Below are positions 26,983 through 36,218 of a stretch of DNA of 64,000 nt, in pieces. Positions within the stretch are counted from its first letter, which is position 1, and every line of letters starts with the position of its first letter. The stretch is from CASPLG01 sp965120375 (GTDB lineage Bacteria > Bacillota > Clostridia > Oscillospirales > Acutalibacteraceae): positions 62,001 to 126,000 of the forward strand of contig CBCPMW010000014.1 of the NCBI GenBank assembly GCA_965120375.1, in the 5' to 3' direction. The position numbers were made by a program, and so were the translations under genes. The notes below the pieces were generated by a model, which was not told the origin of the DNA, made no database searches, and saw only the letters and a program-made list of their open reading frames with translations.

Positions 26983-27570
26983 TTGATTTACTATTTAAAA
27001 GGGTCAATTGTAGAAATAAATGAAAGTTTTTTAGTTTTGGATGTAAATTCAATAGGTTATAAGTGTTTTACTGATAGAAAAACTTTGAATAGTTTAAGCT
27101 CCAAAATAAATGAAGAGATTTTAGTTTTTACGGATATGGTTGTTCGTGAAGATTTTGTTGGTCTTTTTGCTTTTTTAGATAAAAAAACACTGGAATTCTT
27201 TAAACTTCTAACAAGTGTATCAGGTGTAGGCAGCAAATTAGCTCTCTCTATTCTTTCTGAGTTTTCAATAGATCAGATTTCCTTTTTTATAATGTCTCAG
27301 GACATCAAAAGTTTAACAAGAGCTCCGGGACTTGGGAAAAAATTAGCACAAAGGATTGCTTTGGAGCTAAAAGATAAGGTAGAGATAGTAAAACATACAA
27401 AAGAAATAGGTGTAGTAAGTTTAGAGCCTGAAGGCAAGGCTTTGCAAGCTTTGAGCGCCCTTGAAATGCTTGGTTACTCTAAGAAAGATGTAATGCCGAT
27501 ACTTCTTAAGCTTGGAAGTGATTTAACGGTCGAGGAGATGATTCGAGAGTCACTTAAAACTATTAATTAG
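26983..27570 (+). CDS. ruvA: Holliday junction branch-migration protein RuvA
   Basis: Binds the four-way junction and loads RuvB. The N-terminal OB domain starts IYYLKGSIVEI. Two helix-hairpin-helix segments follow (LLTSVSGVGSKLALSIL and LTRAPGLGKKLAQRIALEL), then domain III. The start is TTG 26983, seven bases after AGGAG; the in-frame ATG at 26977 is only one base from that site. 195 residues. Confidence 0.95.
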   Translation: MIYYLKGSIVEINESFLVLDVNSIGYKCFTDRKTLNSLSSKINEEILVFTDMVVREDFVGLFAFLDKKTLEFFKLLTSVSGVGSKLALSILSEFSIDQISFFIMSQDIKSLTRAPGLGKKLAQRIALELKDKVEIVKHTKEIGVVSLEPEGKALQALSALEMLGYSKKDVMPILLKLGSDLTVEEMIRESLKTIN

Positions 27571-27584
27571 GTAGGTGATAATTT

Positions 27585-28631
27585 TTGGATGTAGAAAAAG
27601 TGAAGAACGAGAAAAATGATAGAATAGTGTCCCCGGAAGAAATAAGCACAGACTTTGATTTCGATAACCCTTTAAGACCAACTTCGTTTGATGACTATAT
27701 AGGGCAAGAAGAAGTCAAAGAAAATTTGTCTGTTTTTGTCCAGGCTGCAAAATTGCGCGGGGAACCACTTGATCATGTTTTGCTGTACGGTCCTCCGGGG
27801 CTTGGAAAAACTACCTTAGCTTCGATTATCGCAAAAGAGCTAAAAGTGAATATAAAAATAACTTCTGGACCAGCTCTTTCCAAACCAGGAGATTTAGCTT
27901 CTCTCTTAACAAAGCTTTCTTCTGGGGATGTTCTTTTTATGGATGAGATCCACAGAATACCAAGAAATGTAGAAGAAGTTTTGTATCCTGCTATGGAGGA
28001 TTTTTCCATTGACATTGTAACTGGAAAAGGTCAGATGGCCATGTCGTACCATTTAGCGCTTTCTAAATTTACGCTTGTTGGAGCGACAACAAGGGCAGGA
28101 CAACTTTCAGCACCTTTAAGAGATAGATTTGGCGTTATTTTGCGTCTTGAACTTTATTCAAGTGAGGAACTTGCGAAAATAGTCAAAAGAAGCGCAAAAA
28201 TACTAAATATAAACCTTACAGATGAAAGTGCTCTTGAAATAGCGTCAAGGTCTAGAGGAACACCGAGAATTGCAAACAGGCTTTTAAAAAGAGTTCGGGA
28301 TTTTGCTCAAGTTATTAACAATGGGGAAATAACATATAATGTTGCGAAGAAAGCTTTGTGTAAGCTTGGAATAGATGAGATAGGACTTGATGCAAATGAT
28401 AGAAGGTTATTAAAAGCGATTATTGAATCTTATTCAGGTGGTCCAGTTGGAATTGAAACTTTGGCAGCAGCCATAGGTGAAGAGTCGATTACAATAGAAG
28501 ATCTATACGAACCGTACCTTATGCAGATAGGATTTTTGAGTAGAACTCATAGGGGACGGTGTGCAACAAGATCTGCCTATTTACATATGGGGCTGGAAGC
28601 GCCAGAACTTTGTGCTAAGTTGGATGATTAA
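27585..28631 (+). CDS. ruvB: Holliday junction branch-migration ATPase RuvB
   Basis: AAA+ motor that pulls DNA through the RuvA-bound junction. The 348-residue sequence has VLLYGPPGLGKTTLA (Walker A), DVLFMDEIHRI (Walker B), the GATTRAGQLSAPLRDRFG sensor region and a C-terminal winged helix. The start is TTG 27585. It is the third gene of ruvCAB. Confidence 0.97.
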   Translation: MDVEKVKNEKNDRIVSPEEISTDFDFDNPLRPTSFDDYIGQEEVKENLSVFVQAAKLRGEPLDHVLLYGPPGLGKTTLASIIAKELKVNIKITSGPALSKPGDLASLLTKLSSGDVLFMDEIHRIPRNVEEVLYPAMEDFSIDIVTGKGQMAMSYHLALSKFTLVGATTRAGQLSAPLRDRFGVILRLELYSSEELAKIVKRSAKILNINLTDESALEIASRSRGTPRIANRLLKRVRDFAQVINNGEITYNVAKKALCKLGIDEIGLDANDRRLLKAIIESYSGGPVGIETLAAAIGEESITIEDLYEPYLMQIGFLSRTHRGRCATRSAYLHMGLEAPELCAKLDD

Positions 28632-28679
28632 AAGTGTCAGCGCATATTCTGAAATTTTTAAAGCTAGGGGAGAATGTTT

Positions 28680-30029
28680 ATGAGTAGAATTTTTGGGACA
28701 GATGGAGTTAGAGGAGTGGCAAATTCGCAGCTTAATTGTGAACTAGCTTTAAACATAGGGAGATCAGTTGCGGTTTCTTTGTTAGAAGATGGAGTGAAGA
28801 GACCAAAAATTATCATCGGGAGAGATACAAGAATTTCTTCAGATATGTTAGAAGGAGCTCTAAAAGCGGGGATATGTTCAGCGGGAGCAGATGTGTTAAT
28901 AGTTGGAGTGATGCCTACTCCGTCAGTTGCATTTTTAACAAAAATGTACGGGGCTGACGCAGGAATTATGATTTCAGCATCCCATAATCCTTATCAGTTT
29001 AATGGAATCAAGATTTTTAACAAAAATGGGTATAAGCTTTCCGATGAAATTGAAGATAGAATTGAAAAGTTAGCTTTTGATGGGCTTTTATCGTATAAAT
29101 ATCCAGAAAATTCAAACATAGGAAGAGTTTACTCTCGAGGAGATGCGGTATCTGACTATATAAAGCATTTAAAATCTACAGTTGAAAATGATCTAGGAGG
29201 GATTAAAATTGCCGTAGATTGTGCAAATGGAGCGGCATACAAAACAGCAGAAAAGTTGTTTGAAGGACTTGGAATAAAATATACGCTTTTACATAACTTA
29301 CCGGACGGGATTAATATAAATGAAAAATGTGGATCTACGAATTTGAATAGTTTGTCTAATTACGTTGTAGAAAACAATATGGATATGGGTATAGCTTTTG
29401 ATGGCGATGCAGACAGATGCATGGCTGTTGATGAGTATGGTAAACTGATAGATGGAGATTCAATAATGGCTGTTTGCGCTTTAGATATGGCTGAAAGAGG
29501 TGTTTTAGCCAAAAATACGGTAGTAGGAACAGTAATGACAAATATGGGATTTTTAAAATTCTGCGAGAAAAACAATATTAATTTTGAAACTACAAAAGTA
29601 GGAGATCGTTATGTACTTGAAAACATGCTGAAGAATGGCTATAATTTTGGAGGGGAACAGTCTGGTCATGTTATATTTCGTGATTTTTCCACTACTGGAG
29701 ATGGTCAGCTTACTGCACTTCAACTTATAAATGCACTCAAAAGGAGAAGAATAAGACCGTCGGAAATCAAAGAAATTTTTACAGTTTTCCCACAAGTTAT
29801 AGTAAATATAAGTGTAGATAACAAAAAAAAATGTTTACTAAACAATGATTTTGGGGTTTTGCAGACCCTTTCTGAAGCAAAAGAAATTCTAAATGGAAAC
29901 GGGAGAATAGTTGTAAGAGAGTCGGGGACAGAACCACTGGTTAGGGTTATGGTTGAATGTATGGATACTGAAAGAATGCAAAAAATTGCCGACGAAGTTG
30001 CTGTAAAAATATCAGAAAGGTTATCTTAA
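28680..30029 (+). CDS. glmM: Phosphoglucosamine mutase
   Basis: Converts glucosamine-6-phosphate to glucosamine-1-phosphate for UDP-GlcNAc and wall synthesis. The phosphoserine loop GIMISASHNPYQFNGIKIF, the metal-binding FDGDADRC and the substrate loop GGEQSGHV are present. The start is ATG 28680, seven bases after AGGGGAG; an ATG at 28674 is too close. 449 residues. Confidence 0.96.
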   Translation: MSRIFGTDGVRGVANSQLNCELALNIGRSVAVSLLEDGVKRPKIIIGRDTRISSDMLEGALKAGICSAGADVLIVGVMPTPSVAFLTKMYGADAGIMISASHNPYQFNGIKIFNKNGYKLSDEIEDRIEKLAFDGLLSYKYPENSNIGRVYSRGDAVSDYIKHLKSTVENDLGGIKIAVDCANGAAYKTAEKLFEGLGIKYTLLHNLPDGININEKCGSTNLNSLSNYVVENNMDMGIAFDGDADRCMAVDEYGKLIDGDSIMAVCALDMAERGVLAKNTVVGTVMTNMGFLKFCEKNNINFETTKVGDRYVLENMLKNGYNFGGEQSGHVIFRDFSTTGDGQLTALQLINALKRRRIRPSEIKEIFTVFPQVIVNISVDNKKKCLLNNDFGVLQTLSEAKEILNGNGRIVVRESGTEPLVRVMVECMDTERMQKIADEVAVKISERLS

Positions 30030-30042
30030 GGTGTTTTAATTA

Positions 30043-30906
30043 ATGAGAGTAGCAAAGTATTGGAAAGACTATGAATTAATAGATGTATCTTGTGGAGAGA
30101 GACTAGAAAGATGGGGAAAAATAGTCTTGGTAAGGCCAGATCCTCAAGTTATATGGAAAACAAAAAAATTTAATAAGCTGTGGCAAGGTTGTGATGCTCA
30201 CTATTATCGTTCAAAAAAAGGTGGAGGACGATGGGAAAAATATAAAACTTTAAGAGACAATTGGACAGTTTCCTATAAGAGGCTTCGTTTTAAGGTTGGT
30301 TTTCTCGGATTTAAACATACAGGAGTTTTCCCAGAACAGTCAGTAAACTGGGATTTTTGCAGCGATATTATATCAAAGTCTAGTAAACAGATGAGCGTTT
30401 TAAATCTTTTTGCTTATACTGGTGGAGCTACTTTAGCATGTGCAGATGCTGGAGCGAGAGTATGCCATGTTGATTCGTCAAAAGGTATGGTTTCTTGGGC
30501 AAAAGAAAACGCAAAAATATCGAATTTGTCTGAAAAACCTATAAGATGGATTGTGGACGATTGTACAAAGTTTGCCCAGAAAGAAAAAAGAAGAGGGAAT
30601 AGATATGACGGAATAATTATGGATCCCCCGTCATTTGGGAGAGGACCTGGCGGAGAAGTTTGGAGACTTGAAGATAATTTATACGAGTTTATTGGGCTTT
30701 GCGAATCCTTGTTATCCGATGAAGCAAAATTTTTTATCTTGAATTCTTATACAACTGGCCTTTCGCCGTCTGTAATGGAGTATATAATGAAAGAGGTAAT
30801 CCAAAAAAAGAGAAAAGGGACGGTGCTGTCTAGTGAAATTGGGCTGGAAGTTAAGGATTCAAACTTAATTTTACCAGCAGGATCCACTTCGATATGGGTT
30901 TCATGA
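30043..30906 (+). CDS. Class I SAM-dependent rRNA methyltransferase (RlmI-like)
   Basis: The 287-residue protein has the SAM-binding motif VLNLFAYTGGATLACADAGA and the catalytic DPPSFGRG, typical of the COG1092 group, which methylates cytosines or guanines of 23S rRNA. It lacks the N-terminal PUA domain of E. coli RlmI, as do several Gram-positive relatives. ATG 30043 is the start. The exact target base cannot be told from sequence. Confidence 0.85.
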   Translation: MRVAKYWKDYELIDVSCGERLERWGKIVLVRPDPQVIWKTKKFNKLWQGCDAHYYRSKKGGGRWEKYKTLRDNWTVSYKRLRFKVGFLGFKHTGVFPEQSVNWDFCSDIISKSSKQMSVLNLFAYTGGATLACADAGARVCHVDSSKGMVSWAKENAKISNLSEKPIRWIVDDCTKFAQKEKRRGNRYDGIIMDPPSFGRGPGGEVWRLEDNLYEFIGLCESLLSDEAKFFILNSYTTGLSPSVMEYIMKEVIQKKRKGTVLSSEIGLEVKDSNLILPAGSTSIWVS

Positions 30907-30951
30907 TTAAATTTTTACTTAGAAATATTTTTAAAGGAAGGAGAGATTTGT

Positions 30952-31809
30952 ATAGAAAGCTTAATAGAGGTTAAAAACTTGTGTTTTTCTGTTTTTGATG
31001 AAGAGAAAGAGAAAGAAATTTCAATACTAAAAAATATAAATTTGAATGTGAATTCGGGTGAATTTTTAGTTATACTAGGCAAGAATGGTTCAGGGAAGTC
31101 CACTTTAATTAAGCAGCTTAACGGAGTTTTACTGCCGACATCTGGAGATGTTTTGGTAAACGGTATAAATACTAAAGACGAAGAAAGAATATGTGAAATA
31201 AGGCAAAAAATAGGTATGGTTTTTCAAAATCCAGATAATCAAATTGTTTCAAGTTTGGTTGAGGAAGATGTTGCTTTTGGTCCAGAAAATTTAGGGTTTT
31301 CTCGAAATAAAATATTAGAAAGTGTTGAAAAAGCACTTAAAGCTGTTGATGCTTATGATTTGAAAAATTTTTCTGTGGATATGTTGTCAGGTGGACAGAA
31401 ACAGAGAATAGCTATTGCGGGGGTTTTAGCAATGGATCCGGAATGTATAATTTTAGATGAACCGACGTCAATGCTAGATCCAAAAGGAAGAAACGAAGTT
31501 TTAAGCACAATAGTAAAATTAAATAAAGAAAATTCGACTACAATTATACTAATTACACATAATGTGGAGGAAATATTTTTCTCAGATAGAGTTATAATCA
31601 TGGATTCTGGGAAGTTGGTTTTTAACAAAAAGCCCAAAGAAATTTTGTCAAACTTAGAATATGCTGAAGCTTTAGGTATAAGTACATCTCAGGTTTTAGA
31701 TTTGGTACGTAGATTAAATGAAAAAGGATTTTCGTTTCCTATTGTAACTAGTGAAGAGGAGTGTGCTGAAAATATTTCTAAGGTTCTGGGAGGGGTAGTA
31801 TGTCGCTGA
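30952..31809 (+). CDS. ecfA1: ECF transporter ATPase A1, apparent AUA start
   Basis: ATP-binding subunit of the energy-coupling module that powers vitamin and metal uptake with various S components. Walker A ILGKNGSGKSTLIKQL, Q-loop MVFQNPDNQI, signature MLSGGQKQRIAIAG and Walker B CIILDEPTSMLDPKG are intact. The first canonical in-frame start (TTG 30979) would remove the conserved first strand IEVKNL. Reading from ATA 30952, eight bases after a strong AAGGAAGGAG site, restores it. The next gene overlaps by ten bases. Confidence 0.93.
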   Translation: MESLIEVKNLCFSVFDEEKEKEISILKNINLNVNSGEFLVILGKNGSGKSTLIKQLNGVLLPTSGDVLVNGINTKDEERICEIRQKIGMVFQNPDNQIVSSLVEEDVAFGPENLGFSRNKILESVEKALKAVDAYDLKNFSVDMLSGGQKQRIAIAGVLAMDPECIILDEPTSMLDPKGRNEVLSTIVKLNKENSTTIILITHNVEEIFFSDRVIIMDSGKLVFNKKPKEILSNLEYAEALGISTSQVLDLVRRLNEKGFSFPIVTSEEECAENISKVLGGVVCR

Positions 31810-32669
31810 TTGAAGCTAAAAATCTCTCTTATGTTTATGATAACGGAACTTCTTTAAAAGTTTATGCTCTAAAAAATGTAAATTTGTCTATTGAAAAAGA
31901 TCAAATAATAGGAGTTATTGGGCACACAGGTTCGGGAAAGTCAACTTTGATGAAACTTTTAAATGGATTAATTAAACCTTCTGAGGGTAAGGTTTTAATA
32001 AATTCCAAAGATATCTGGAGTGATTTTGAGGATGTCCGGCAGGTTCACTTTAAAGTCGGTTTGACATTTCAGTATCCAGAACAACAGATTTTTAAAGACA
32101 CAGTTTACGAAGATATAGCATTTGGTCCAACTAATCAAGGGTTAAGTGAAGAAGAAATAAAAGATAGAGTCAAAAAAGCAGCAGAATTTGTTAAAATATC
32201 AGAAAATTTACTTGATAAATCGCCATTTGATTTATCTGGAGGAGAAAAAAGAAGAGTTGCGATCGCGGGAATTATCGCTATGGATCCAGAAGTTTTGATA
32301 TTGGATGAACCTACTGCTGGACTGGATCCATCGGGTAAACAAGAGATACTTAATGCAATATACAATTATCAAAAGTATAAGAAAAATACCGTTATATTTA
32401 TTTCGCATATCATGGAAGATATAGCCAAAATGTCTGATAAAATTATAGTATTAAACAAAGGGAATTTAGTTATGTTTGACAGACCGGAAAAAGTGTTTTC
32501 AAATTACGAAGAATTATCAAAGATTCATCTTGATATTCCACAGATATCTAGAATAATGGGTAAAATATACGAAAAGATTAATATGGAAAAAAAATGTGTA
32601 ATAAGAGTAGAGGATGCGGTTCGAGAAATAACGGGGATTTTTGATAAGAAAAGGGTGAATTGGCAGTGA
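31800..32669 (+). CDS. ecfA2: ECF transporter ATPase A2
   Basis: Second ATP-binding subunit of the energy-coupling module. Walker A VIGHTGSGKSTLMKLL, Q-loop LTFQYPEQQIF, signature DLSGGEKRRVAIAG and Walker B VLILDEPTAGLDPSG are present. The 289-residue protein starts at ATG 31800 inside the end of ecfA1 and overlaps ecfT by ten bases, so the three subunits are translationally linked. Confidence 0.95.
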   Translation: MSLIEAKNLSYVYDNGTSLKVYALKNVNLSIEKDQIIGVIGHTGSGKSTLMKLLNGLIKPSEGKVLINSKDIWSDFEDVRQVHFKVGLTFQYPEQQIFKDTVYEDIAFGPTNQGLSEEEIKDRVKKAAEFVKISENLLDKSPFDLSGGEKRRVAIAGIIAMDPEVLILDEPTAGLDPSGKQEILNAIYNYQKYKKNTVIFISHIMEDIAKMSDKIIVLNKGNLVMFDRPEKVFSNYEELSKIHLDIPQISRIMGKIYEKINMEKKCVIRVEDAVREITGIFDKKRVNWQ

Positions 32670-33475
32670 ATGTAGTTTTAGGTCAATATTTACCGGGGAC
32701 TTCGATTTTACATAAATTAGACCCCCGGATTAAGATTTTGTCATCGTTTTTTCTCATGATAGTTGTGTTTGTTGTTTGGGGAAGTTTGCCGATAGCTATA
32801 ATTACAGTTTTTACATCTTTGTTGGTGGCGATTTCATCTATTTCAATAAAAACATATATAAAAAGTGCTGGATTAATATTAATTATGGCAGTTATTTCAG
32901 CATTTTTAAATTTGTTTTATGCTCCTGGTGAACCAATATTTGAGTTTTTTGGCATTTCAATTACAGAGTTAGGGATAAAAAATAGTATTTTTTCTGCTTT
33001 AAGGGTTTTTAACATGATAATTATAAGTTCTTGTTTTATGTTTACAACATCTCCCAGTGAAATGACTCATGGGATGAGAAGTCTGATGAAACCATTGAGA
33101 AGATTTAACTTTAATGTAGACGATTTAATTATTATGATTACTATATCTTTAAGATTTATTCCAATTACGCTTGAAGAGGTAAACAAAATTATGAATGCAC
33201 AAAAATCAAGAGGAGCAGATATAAACAGGGGCGGGCTTATAAAAAAAGTAAAATCGTTTATTCCTGTAATTTTACCTTTATTTATATCTACTTTTAGGCG
33301 AGCTTATGATTTAGCTATGGCTATGGAATGTCGCTGTTATGGTCTAAAACCGGAAAGAACTTGTTTAAAAAAGCTATCGATAGGTCTAGAAGACGGGATT
33401 TGTATATGCTTTGTGATTTTATTTATGATAGGTGTGGTACTTTGCAACAACAAGAGCATAACGAATCTAATTTGA
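32660..33475 (+). CDS. ecfT: ECF transporter transmembrane subunit T
   Basis: Membrane scaffold that couples the ATPases to substrate-binding S components. The 271-residue protein has several membrane helices and the coupling-helix motifs NAQKSRGAD and AMAMECRCYG (the paired A-R-G type motifs). It starts at TTG 32660. No S-component gene lies in the window, so the module presumably serves distant S genes. Confidence 0.93.
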   Translation: MAVNVVLGQYLPGTSILHKLDPRIKILSSFFLMIVVFVVWGSLPIAIITVFTSLLVAISSISIKTYIKSAGLILIMAVISAFLNLFYAPGEPIFEFFGISITELGIKNSIFSALRVFNMIIISSCFMFTTSPSEMTHGMRSLMKPLRRFNFNVDDLIIMITISLRFIPITLEEVNKIMNAQKSRGADINRGGLIKKVKSFIPVILPLFISTFRRAYDLAMAMECRCYGLKPERTCLKKLSIGLEDGICICFVILFMIGVVLCNNKSITNLI

Positions 33476-34215
33476 GGAATTTGCTAATTACTTTGCGATA
33501 CGACGGAAAAAACTATCATGGATGGCAAATACAAGATAATGCATTGTCAGTTCAAGCCGTTTTTCAGGATGCTATGATAAAAATTTTTGGTAGAATATTT
33601 GATATAAAAGGCTGTAGCAGAACTGATACTGGAGTTCATGCTAACATGTACTGTCTAAGCACAAAAATTAATAGTAAAATATCCTGTGAAAATTTAGTTT
33701 TTGCATTTAACAGATTTTTACCTAAAGATGTATGTGTAACAGAATGCAGGGAAGTTCCAATTGACTTTCATGCTAGGTATTCGTGCACTGGAAAAGAATA
33801 CGTTTATAAAGTTTTTAACAGTAGAATAAGGGATCCGTTTATGAACGGATACGCACTTCACTATTGGTATCCCCTTGATATTTCAAAACTAAAAAAAGCC
33901 GGGAACTTTTATTTAGGAAAACACGACTTTACTTCTTTTTGTACCGTTGACAAACGAAGAAAAATTAATATAATTAGGAATGTAAAAAGGTTTGAAGTGG
34001 AAAAAGAGAATGAACTTCTAAAGTTTTATATAGAGGCTGACGGATTTTTGTATAATATGGTAAGGATTATGATAGGGACTCTTCTGAGGGTTTGCCAAGG
34101 TAAAATTGATCCTTTCAGTATACCAGACATTATGGAAGCGAGAGATAGGAGCAAAGCGGGGCCAACCGCTCCAGCGTGCGGTCTTTACTTAAATAAAGTT
34201 TTCTACAATATATGA
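33472..34215 (+). CDS. truA: tRNA pseudouridine synthase A
   Basis: Makes pseudouridine at positions 38-40 of tRNA anticodon stems. The core is clear: ITLRYDGKNYHGWQIQ at the N-terminus, the catalytic aspartate in GCSRTDTGVHA and the C-terminal FLYNMVRIMIGTLL. The frame is open upstream inside ecfT, but that part is not family-like. I place the start at TTG 33472, overlapping the ecfT stop (TTGA), which gives 247 residues; ATG 33406 is the alternative. Confidence 0.93.
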   Translation: MRNLLITLRYDGKNYHGWQIQDNALSVQAVFQDAMIKIFGRIFDIKGCSRTDTGVHANMYCLSTKINSKISCENLVFAFNRFLPKDVCVTECREVPIDFHARYSCTGKEYVYKVFNSRIRDPFMNGYALHYWYPLDISKLKKAGNFYLGKHDFTSFCTVDKRRKINIIRNVKRFEVEKENELLKFYIEADGFLYNMVRIMIGTLLRVCQGKIDPFSIPDIMEARDRSKAGPTAPACGLYLNKVFYNI

Positions 34216-34234
34216 TAGCTGAAGAGGAGCACAT

Positions 34235-35380
34235 ATGCGAAAGGAATTATCTCTGAAAAGAGGCAAAAGGTATACATATCTAATATTTATAGTTTTTTTG
34301 TTTATGTTTTTGGTTTTTATTTTTTCTTTAAACTATAGAATTTTTAATGGTGTGCTTTCAGGTAGCAGAGCCTTTTTTAGATCGATGTTTAGTAGTACAA
34401 AATTTCCGTATAAAGTTCAAGGAAGTTTGCTTTTACCTGGGAATGCAGTTTTAATTAATGGTGATTTGGCAGTTTTAACTAGTAATTCTTTTGAAGTGGT
34501 TAGCTTATCGGGTACTAAATTTTCGAAACGTTCTCATAATTTTAGTAATCCTGCGATTAAATCGTGTAAAAATAAAGCTATAGCTTATGACATAGGCGGA
34601 ACTAGCTACAGTGTTGAGTTTGGACTAAAGTCGGGATTTAGTGCCAGCTCAGATTTTAAAATTATTTGTGCGGATATTTCAAGTAGTGGTATATATGCGA
34701 TTGTTAGTGAATCGGCGGCGTATTTATCGCAGCTGACCGTGTTTAACAGGGACAAAACTGAAAAATATAAATATAATTTTGCAGACTTTTATGTGTGCAG
34801 TGTGTCTCTTAAACAAGATGGAAGTGGGGCTGCAGTCTGTGGGGTTTCTTCTTTAGATGGACAAGTTAAATCAATTATTTATGTTTTTGATTTTAATTCA
34901 AAAGAACCTGCAGTTACATATGATGTAGACGACAATATGCTATTTTCGGTTAACTATTTATCGAATAAAAATTTAGTTGCAGTTGGGGACGAGAAAATTG
35001 TTTTTATTGATACCAGAAAAAATTTTAAAAACGATATAAGTTATGATCTGAAAAGTCTAAAATGTGTACATATTGATCCGGATTTTGGAGTGGCGTACTC
35101 TTTGTGTGTTCCAGGAAGCAATAATTGCAGTTTGAGTTTTTTAGATAAAAATGGGGATTTGAAATTTGAAAACAAGATAGATTGTGTTTTTAAAAGTATT
35201 TTGTGCACTGCAGGGAAAATAATAGGGTCAGGAAGTGGTAAATTGTTTGTTTATTCTGCTACTGGAAAACTTCAAAATGAAATTAAACGCGCAGATAGAA
35301 ACTCTGTATTATTAGGAGGATTGAATTCCTCTGTTTTTGTCCTAGAAAATGGTAACATAGATAAGGTTAATCTATTTTAG
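34235..35380 (+). CDS. Membrane-anchored beta-propeller-like protein (DUF5711 type)
   Basis: The 381-residue protein has a basic N-terminus, one membrane helix (about residues 14-34) and a long extracytoplasmic domain made of repeated beta-rich stretches of about 45 residues, suggestive of a propeller. It resembles the DUF5711 proteins that often lie beside cvpA in Clostridia, but I recognise this mainly from layout and position. No catalytic motif is seen. The start is ATG 34235 behind GAGGAG. Confidence 0.6.
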   Translation: MRKELSLKRGKRYTYLIFIVFLFMFLVFIFSLNYRIFNGVLSGSRAFFRSMFSSTKFPYKVQGSLLLPGNAVLINGDLAVLTSNSFEVVSLSGTKFSKRSHNFSNPAIKSCKNKAIAYDIGGTSYSVEFGLKSGFSASSDFKIICADISSSGIYAIVSESAAYLSQLTVFNRDKTEKYKYNFADFYVCSVSLKQDGSGAAVCGVSSLDGQVKSIIYVFDFNSKEPAVTYDVDDNMLFSVNYLSNKNLVAVGDEKIVFIDTRKNFKNDISYDLKSLKCVHIDPDFGVAYSLCVPGSNNCSLSFLDKNGDLKFENKIDCVFKSILCTAGKIIGSGSGKLFVYSATGKLQNEIKRADRNSVLLGGLNSSVFVLENGNIDKVNLF

Positions 35381-35495
35381 TAAAGTTTTGATATAAAATG
35401 TTTCTTTATGCAGAAGTGTGTTGTATGTTTAGGTAATATATGGTATATTGTTACTTGATTTTTTTGTTATATTGGTTTTTATGGGGGTGCTGAAA

Positions 35496-36194
35496 ATTAA
35501 TTTCTTGATTTTAGATGGATTGGTTTTACTTGTATTTTTGTTTTTCTTAATTTTGGGAATTATGTCCGGGATAATTAGGTCGTTTTTTTCATTTTTTAGC
35601 TTGATTTTTGCGACTTTAGCGTCTATTTATATTTCTTCGGGTTTAGCTCGGACTATTTATGATAATTTTATTAGGGAAAGTGTGCTTAGTAATATAAACA
35701 GTTCTATAGAGTACAGTGATGCAAATGTAGATTCTTTGCTGAATTTGCTTCCAAAGTTTGTTTCCAATTCTTTTTCTTATTATGGAATAACAAAAGAAGA
35801 TTTAAGCAATATTATTAGTAGTGTAAGTAGTGACGCTGCGCAGCAAATAGAAGAAGCTATAGCACCGGTCTTTGTCGACATTGTGCGTTTGTCACTTGAA
35901 ATAGTACTGTTCTTTGCAATTTTATTTATATTAGGGTTTGTTACACGAGCAGTAGTTTCAATTATTAGATTTTGTTTGCCAAGGACTATTGATTCGGCTT
36001 TAGGAGCTGTTTTTGGACTTTTAAAAGGATATATAGTTTTAGCTGTTTTGTTGTTTTGTTTAAGGTCTTTATCACAAGGAATTGATATTTCGTCCGGGAT
36101 TTTTTCATATGGCAGTATTGAATCAACCTATTTATTTAAGTATTTTTATACAAACAATCCGGTTTGGAATGTTGTTGAGGAGACGATTTATTGA
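35496..36194 (+). CDS. CvpA family membrane protein
   Basis: Four-helix membrane protein of the CvpA/colicin V production family, with NFLILDGLVLLVFLFFLILG at the start and the conserved GFVTRAVVSIIRF and DSALGAVFGLLKGY in the second half. The function in Clostridia is not settled. The family-like N-terminus begins at an ATT (35496), six bases after GGGGGTG (35483-35489). The nearest ATG (35481) has no ribosome binding site because it overlaps that motif. The start may therefore be AUU, ATG 35481 or TTG 35505. Confidence 0.78.
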   Translation: MNFLILDGLVLLVFLFFLILGIMSGIIRSFFSFFSLIFATLASIYISSGLARTIYDNFIRESVLSNINSSIEYSDANVDSLLNLLPKFVSNSFSYYGITKEDLSNIISSVSSDAAQQIEEAIAPVFVDIVRLSLEIVLFFAILFILGFVTRAVVSIIRFCLPRTIDSALGAVFGLLKGYIVLAVLLFCLRSLSQGIDISSGIFSYGSIESTYLFKYFYTNNPVWNVVEETIY

Positions 36195-36218
36195 TATCAA
36201 TGTAGAAAGAGGTTGAAT

